Origin: Clostridiales bacterium UBA6114
GTDB taxonomy: Bacteria; Bacillota; Clostridia; Oscillospirales; Butyricicoccaceae
Length of the DNA stretch: 64,000 nucleotides
NCBI GenBank assembly: GCA_002423435.1
Contig: DIWE01000025.1
Span: 17,192 to 81,191, forward strand
Direction: 5' to 3'
Each line of letters opens with the position of its first letter. Position 1 is the stretch's first letter. Positions 60,363 through 64,000 of this stretch are shown here, one piece after another. The notes below the pieces were generated by a model. It saw only the letters and a list, made by a program, of their open reading frames with translations. It searched no databases and was not told the origin of the DNA. The position numbers were made by a program, and so were the translations under genes.

Positions 60363-60397
60363 AAGCCGGGCGCGCAAATCGTGCACCCGGCTTTTTT
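60363..60397. terminator. Bidirectional terminator
   Basis: AAGCCGGG (60363-60370) pairs with CCCGGCTT (60386-60393), then T residues. It sits right at the right end of E5 and three bases from the stop of the DMT gene on the other strand. Confidence 0.8.
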
Positions 60398-60399
60398 GT

Positions 60400-61284
60400 T
60401 CATGTGTTACTTTTAGTCCCGGTCGGAGCGGGCTTCCGTTCGCTTGCAAAAATCGCCCCCAGCAGGAGCGCGCCGCCTAAGAGCTTCAAAACCGTCATCT
60501 CCTCGCGAAGAAGGAAGACGGAAATAAAAAGCGCGGTGAGCGGGTCTATATAGCACAAGGTTGCCGTGCTCTGCGCATCCAGACGCTGCATGCCGGAAAA
60601 AAACAGGAAGAATCCGACGCCGGTATGTACAATACCCAGTATCAGAATGAAAACGACCAGCGTACCGGAGAAGTCCGGCAGCGCAAGCCCCTCTGCAAAG
60701 AAGACGTAGAGCAAAAGCAGAAGCGAGGCCGTCGTCAGCTGTATAAGCGTGGTTTCCAGACCGTTTAGGTTCCTGATAAACCGATTGATGAGCATCAAAG
60801 ATGCATAAAGCGCGGCCGCGGCAAGGCCGTAACCGATCCCGAGCAGGTGGCCTCCGCCCGCGTCGCCGTCCCCTCCGCTGCGCATGATCAGAAGCATTCC
60901 AAGCATGGCGGCGCAGATGCATACGATTTTTTTCAGCGAAAGCCTTTCCTTCAGCACGACCGGCGACAGAAGCATCACAAAGACGGGCGCGAAATAATAG
61001 CTCAGCGTGGCGTTGGATATCGTTGTGTTTTTATAGGCCTGAAACAAAAAGACCCAGTTGCCTCCGAGCGCGGCGCCCGAAAGCAGGAGGAGGAACGCGT
61101 TTTCCCTGATCCTTTCCCACGGCACCCTTCGCTTCATGGACAAAACGGCAACGAGCAAAAAGAGGCTTCCGATCAGTCCCCGGAGCAAAGCGATTTTACT
61201 GGAGGACAGGCTGATGTTTCGCACGAAAACGCCGATGGTGCCGAAGATCACCATCGACATTATAAATTGCAGCTTTGATTTCAT
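60400..61284 (-). CDS. DMT-superfamily (EamA) exporter
   Basis: A 294-residue membrane protein with ten predicted helices in two EamA repeats (about 5-135 and 150-285; LRGLIGSLFLLVAVLSMKRR, YIDPLTALFISVFLLREEMT). It probably exports amino acids or metabolites. ATG preceded by AAAGGAA. Convergent with the DHHW gene, separated by E5 and the terminator. Confidence 0.9.
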   Translation of the reverse strand: MKSKLQFIMSMVIFGTIGVFVRNISLSSSKIALLRGLIGSLFLLVAVLSMKRRVPWERIRENAFLLLLSGAALGGNWVFLFQAYKNTTISNATLSYYFAPVFVMLLSPVVLKERLSLKKIVCICAAMLGMLLIMRSGGDGDAGGGHLLGIGYGLAAAALYASLMLINRFIRNLNGLETTLIQLTTASLLLLLYVFFAEGLALPDFSGTLVVFILILGIVHTGVGFFLFFSGMQRLDAQSTATLCYIDPLTALFISVFLLREEMTVLKLLGGALLLGAIFASERKPAPTGTKSNT

Positions 61285-61430
61285 ATAATATTCCTTTTTT
61301 TACGGTTATTTTACCACATCCCGATACCTCAAGTACAGCGGAATCTTCCCGCTGGAAATATGAAAGAGCGGCGGTTTCCCGCTTTGGCGCCGTGCGCCGG
61401 GTTTCTTTCAAAAAAAAAGTAAGAGAAATC

Positions 61431-61468
61431 TAACACGAGAGGCTTCTCATATCATATGATTTGTGTTA
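61431..61468 (+). promoter_or_regulatory. Candidate operator/promoter before the ABC exporter
   Basis: TAACAC (61431-61436) and GTGTTA (61463-61468) form a dyad around CATATCATATGAT, with TATGATATT next to it as a possible -10. It lies 90 bases before the ATPase gene; the rest of the 272-base gap is featureless. Confidence 0.35.
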
Positions 61469-61556
61469 TGATATTAAAAGAATCGTCATTATTATCTCAA
61501 TCATATTTTTAGGGAAGCTTTCACAGGAGGGCGCCATGCTATAGGCGGGAGGATTT

Positions 61557-62264
61557 ATGGCTGACAACATTATTGTGGCAAAGGATATTGTCAAGGAGTA
61601 CATCATGGGCGAGGTCAGGGTCATGGCCGCGAACGGGATGTCCTTCGAGGTGGCGGAGGGCGAGTTTGTCGTCGTCCTCGGGCCGAGCGGCTCCGGGAAA
61701 AGCACCGTGCTCAATATCATAGGCGGCATGGACCGGGCGACCTCGGGGGAGATGTGGGTCGACGGCGTCGATATCGCCGGGATCTCCGACAAAAAGCTCA
61801 CGATGTACAGAAGAAAAAATATCGGGTTTGTTTTCCAGTTTTACAATCTCATGCCGAATCTGACCGCGCTTGAAAACGTCGAGCTGGTGGAGCGGGTGAG
61901 CGACAATCCGTTAAAGGGAAAAGAAGTGATGAACGACGTCGGCCTCGGAGAAAGGCTTTTAAATTTCCCGGCACAGCTTTCCGGCGGGGAGCAGCAGCGC
62001 GTTGCGATCGCGCGGGCGATCGTCAAAAATCCGAGGCTCCTTTTGTGCGACGAGCCGACGGGAGCCCTCGACTATAAGACCGGCAAGTCGATATTGAAGC
62101 TTTTACATAAAATCAACAGGGAAATGAAAAAAACGGCGATGATCATCACCCATAACGCCGCGATCGCCGCCATGGCCGATAAGGTGATCCGGGTCAAGAG
62201 CGGAGAGGTCGAATCGTTGGAATTAAACGAAAGCCCTCTTCCGCCCGAAAGGATTGAGTGGTAA
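61557..62264 (+). CDS. ABC exporter ATPase, MacB/LolD-like
   Basis: A 235-residue ATPase. Walker A GPSGSGKSTVLNIIGGMD, Q-loop FVFQFYNLMPNLTALENVEL, signature LSGGEQQRVAIARA, Walker B LLLCDEPTGALDYKTG and switch His in MIITHNA. The stop overlaps the permease ATG (TAATG). These exporters move lipoproteins, peptides or antimicrobials. Ribosome site GGGAGGA. Confidence 0.95.
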   Translation: MADNIIVAKDIVKEYIMGEVRVMAANGMSFEVAEGEFVVVLGPSGSGKSTVLNIIGGMDRATSGEMWVDGVDIAGISDKKLTMYRRKNIGFVFQFYNLMPNLTALENVELVERVSDNPLKGKEVMNDVGLGERLLNFPAQLSGGEQQRVAIARAIVKNPRLLLCDEPTGALDYKTGKSILKLLHKINREMKKTAMIITHNAAIAAMADKVIRVKSGEVESLELNESPLPPERIEW

Positions 62265-64000
62265 TGGACATCCTGAACAGAAAGCTTCTCAGGGATTTGT
62301 GGCAGTCGAAGGGCCAGTTTCTGTCGGTCCTCGTGATCGTGATCATCGGCGTGATGTTTTATACCGGCATCAACTCCGCTTTTAACAACCTAAACGGCGC
62401 GAGTGAAAAGTATTACAGGGAATACAGGCTTTCGGACATCTGGGCAAGCTTTTACAGGGCGCCCGAAAACGTCGAGGATAAAATCAAATCGCTCCCCTTT
62501 GTCAAGATGGCGACGGGCAGGGTCGTGCAGGATTTAAAGCTGGACATGGGCGACGAAAACGTGGCCGTCAGGCTGATCACGCTGCCGGATGAAAAAAAGG
62601 ACGTCTTAAACGACGTCATGATTACCTCCGGAAGATATTTTACAAACGCCGAAAGCAACCAGTGCCTTGTGGAGGAGGGCTTCTATAACGCGCACGGCCT
62701 TCAGCCGGGCGACTTTATCTACCCCGTTGTCGGCGGCAAGGAGGTAAAGCTGAAGGTGATCGGCGCGGCAAAAAGCCCCGAATACGTATACCCCTTAAGG
62801 GAGGGCGAGCTCGTGCCGGACAATAAAAAGTTCGGCATCGTATATGTAAAGAAATCGTTCGGGCAGGCGATTTCAGGCTTTAACGGCTCCATAAACGATC
62901 TCTCGATCCTTGTGGAGGAGGGGAGGGACCTGGAACAGGCCAAGGACGACATAAAAAAGTACTTAAGGGAATTTGGAGTCAGTGCGGTCGTGGACAGGGA
63001 GGGCCAAATCAGCGCCAAGATGCTGAGCGAGGAAATGAAGGGGCTAAAAGCCGCCGGTGGGTCCTTCCCGATCGTGTTTTTCATCATGGCGGCCGTCATC
63101 ATTTACATAACAATGGGCAGGATGGTGGAAAACCAGAGGACGCAGATCGGCGTCCTCAAGGCGTTCGGGTTTACTAATTTCCAGGTTTTGCTCCACTATC
63201 TGTCCTATTCGGTTTTCATCGGCGCCGCCGGCAGCGCGGTCGGCGCCGTCTTCGGGATGTTTCTCGGCAAGGCTTTTACCGACCTCGAGAATACCTATTT
63301 CAACCTCCCGGCGGCGGACATGAAAATGTACCCGGAGCTCGTGATCCCAGCGTCGGCGCTGACCCTCCTTTTCTGTCTGCTCTCGGGATACAACGCCTGC
63401 AAAAAGGGCTTCCGGATCACGCCGAGCGAGGCGATGCGCCCCAAAGCGCCGCTCACGGGAAGAAGGACCGTGATCGAGAAGCTCGCGCTTTTCTGGGATC
63501 ACATCACCTACTTCTGGAAGATGATCCTTCGCAATGTGTTCCGGTATAAGCGGCGGGCCGCGCTTACCTCGACGGGGGTGATTTTTGCCACCGCCTTGAC
63601 CTTTATCGCCTTCGGGGAGATGGATTCGATCAATTATCTGATCGACCAGCAGTACGGGAATATCCAGAACTATGATATCAAGGTGAGCTTCTCCGGGTTT
63701 TTGAACATGGAGGAGCTAAACGACCTAAAAAGCATCCCCCATGTCGCACAGTTCGAACCGGTGGTTGAAACCGGCGTGGAGGTGTCGAGCGGCTGGAGGA
63801 AAAAAGATGTGGCGTTTACCGCGTTAATCGACGACCCGCAGATCTACAAGGTGACGGACAAGGACGGAAATCCCTTAAAGCCTCCGAGAAGCGGCATACT
63901 GATCCCCGACAAGCTGGCACAAACCCTCGGCGTAAAGCCGGGCGACACGATTTATGTGAAATCCGTCCTTCCCGGCATGGATAAAAAAGAAATGCGGGTA
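62264..64000 (+). CDS. ABC exporter permease, FtsX-like, truncated by window end
   Basis: 579 codons are open to the last base. An N-terminal helix (FLSVLVIVIIGVMFYTGINS) is followed by a large extracellular domain (about 40-265), then three helices of an FtsX domain (FPIVFFIMAAVIIYITMGRM, GVLKAFGFTNFQVLLHYLSY), a second loop and the start of a second extracellular domain. Large permeases of this type usually have a second FtsX domain, which would lie beyond 64000. Coupled to the ATPase gene by TAATG. Confidence 0.93.
   Translation, partial: MDILNRKLLRDLWQSKGQFLSVLVIVIIGVMFYTGINSAFNNLNGASEKYYREYRLSDIWASFYRAPENVEDKIKSLPFVKMATGRVVQDLKLDMGDENVAVRLITLPDEKKDVLNDVMITSGRYFTNAESNQCLVEEGFYNAHGLQPGDFIYPVVGGKEVKLKVIGAAKSPEYVYPLREGELVPDNKKFGIVYVKKSFGQAISGFNGSINDLSILVEEGRDLEQAKDDIKKYLREFGVSAVVDREGQISAKMLSEEMKGLKAAGGSFPIVFFIMAAVIIYITMGRMVENQRTQIGVLKAFGFTNFQVLLHYLSYSVFIGAAGSAVGAVFGMFLGKAFTDLENTYFNLPAADMKMYPELVIPASALTLLFCLLSGYNACKKGFRITPSEAMRPKAPLTGRRTVIEKLALFWDHITYFWKMILRNVFRYKRRAALTSTGVIFATALTFIAFGEMDSINYLIDQQYGNIQNYDIKVSFSGFLNMEELNDLKSIPHVAQFEPVVETGVEVSSGWRKKDVAFTALIDDPQIYKVTDKDGNPLKPPRSGILIPDKLAQTLGVKPGDTIYVKSVLPGMDKKEMRV

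Overview
The window looks like a chromosomal segment of an endospore-forming, anaerobic Firmicute, most likely a Clostridia member near Oscillospiraceae. Evidence: a complete GerA/GerC/GerB-type spore germination operon (51.0-54.9 kb), low-to-mid GC genes with strong AGGAGG-type ribosome sites and frequent GTG/TTG starts, ECF sigma/anti-sigma pairs, and PTS, TRAP and peptide ABC uptake systems. The genus is an inference. No rRNA, tRNA or CRISPR array was seen.

Layout. 0-4.1 kb: metal resistance, with a minus-strand P1B ATPase behind a CsoR-like operator, divergent from cadC-cadA behind a CadC/SmtB-type operator. 4.2-6.4 kb: a DUF1538 membrane protein overlapping a tandem PII-like protein. 6.4-8.1 kb: a structured repeat and wrecked mobile DNA (IS1182-like transposase, relaxase). 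8.1-14.5 kb: a decayed catabolic island with a 2-hydroxyacid dehydrogenase, LysR regulator, HAD hydrolase, U32-like protein, orphan Gat-type EIIC, pseudogenes, and three copies of one promoter/operator repeat. 14.5-20.1 kb: a dipeptide-type ABC importer. 20.2-27.6 kb: an IS3 remnant split by a repeat, an ECF sigma/anti-sigma pair, a CNNM/HlyC-type membrane protein and a VanRS-like two-component system.

28.1-36.3 kb is the most interesting locus. It encodes a self-contained phosphotransferase system (two EIIBs, EI, EIIA, Gat-type EIIC, HPr) with a D-2-hydroxyacid dehydrogenase and a RuBisCO-like protein, followed by a SorC-type regulator. The likely logic is PTS uptake and phosphorylation of a sugar acid or polyol, oxidation to a keto acid phosphate, then enolisation or decarboxylation by the RuBisCO-like protein.

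38.4-47.9 kb is a second catabolic cluster that is visibly more AT-rich than its surroundings: GntR regulator, threonine-synthase-like PLP enzyme, TAXI-TRAP transporter, RidA, glycerate 2-kinase, a divergent enolase paralogue and a 2-hydroxyacid dehydrogenase. It can be read as amino or hydroxy acid -> 2-keto acid -> D-glycerate-like acid -> 2-phosphoglycerate-like product -> PEP-like enol.

48-64 kb is mostly housekeeping: Na/Pi cotransporter, MgtC, a truncated anti-sigma gene, ger operon, AAA ATPase, DUF2461, YjbQ, an MBOAT/DHHW O-acetylation pair, a DMT exporter and a MacB-like ABC exporter running off the end. Intergenic spaces at 6.5, 20.6, 27.7, 50.7 and 60.2 kb hold related, strongly folded repeats; some have terminal inverted repeats and stems with compensatory changes between copies.
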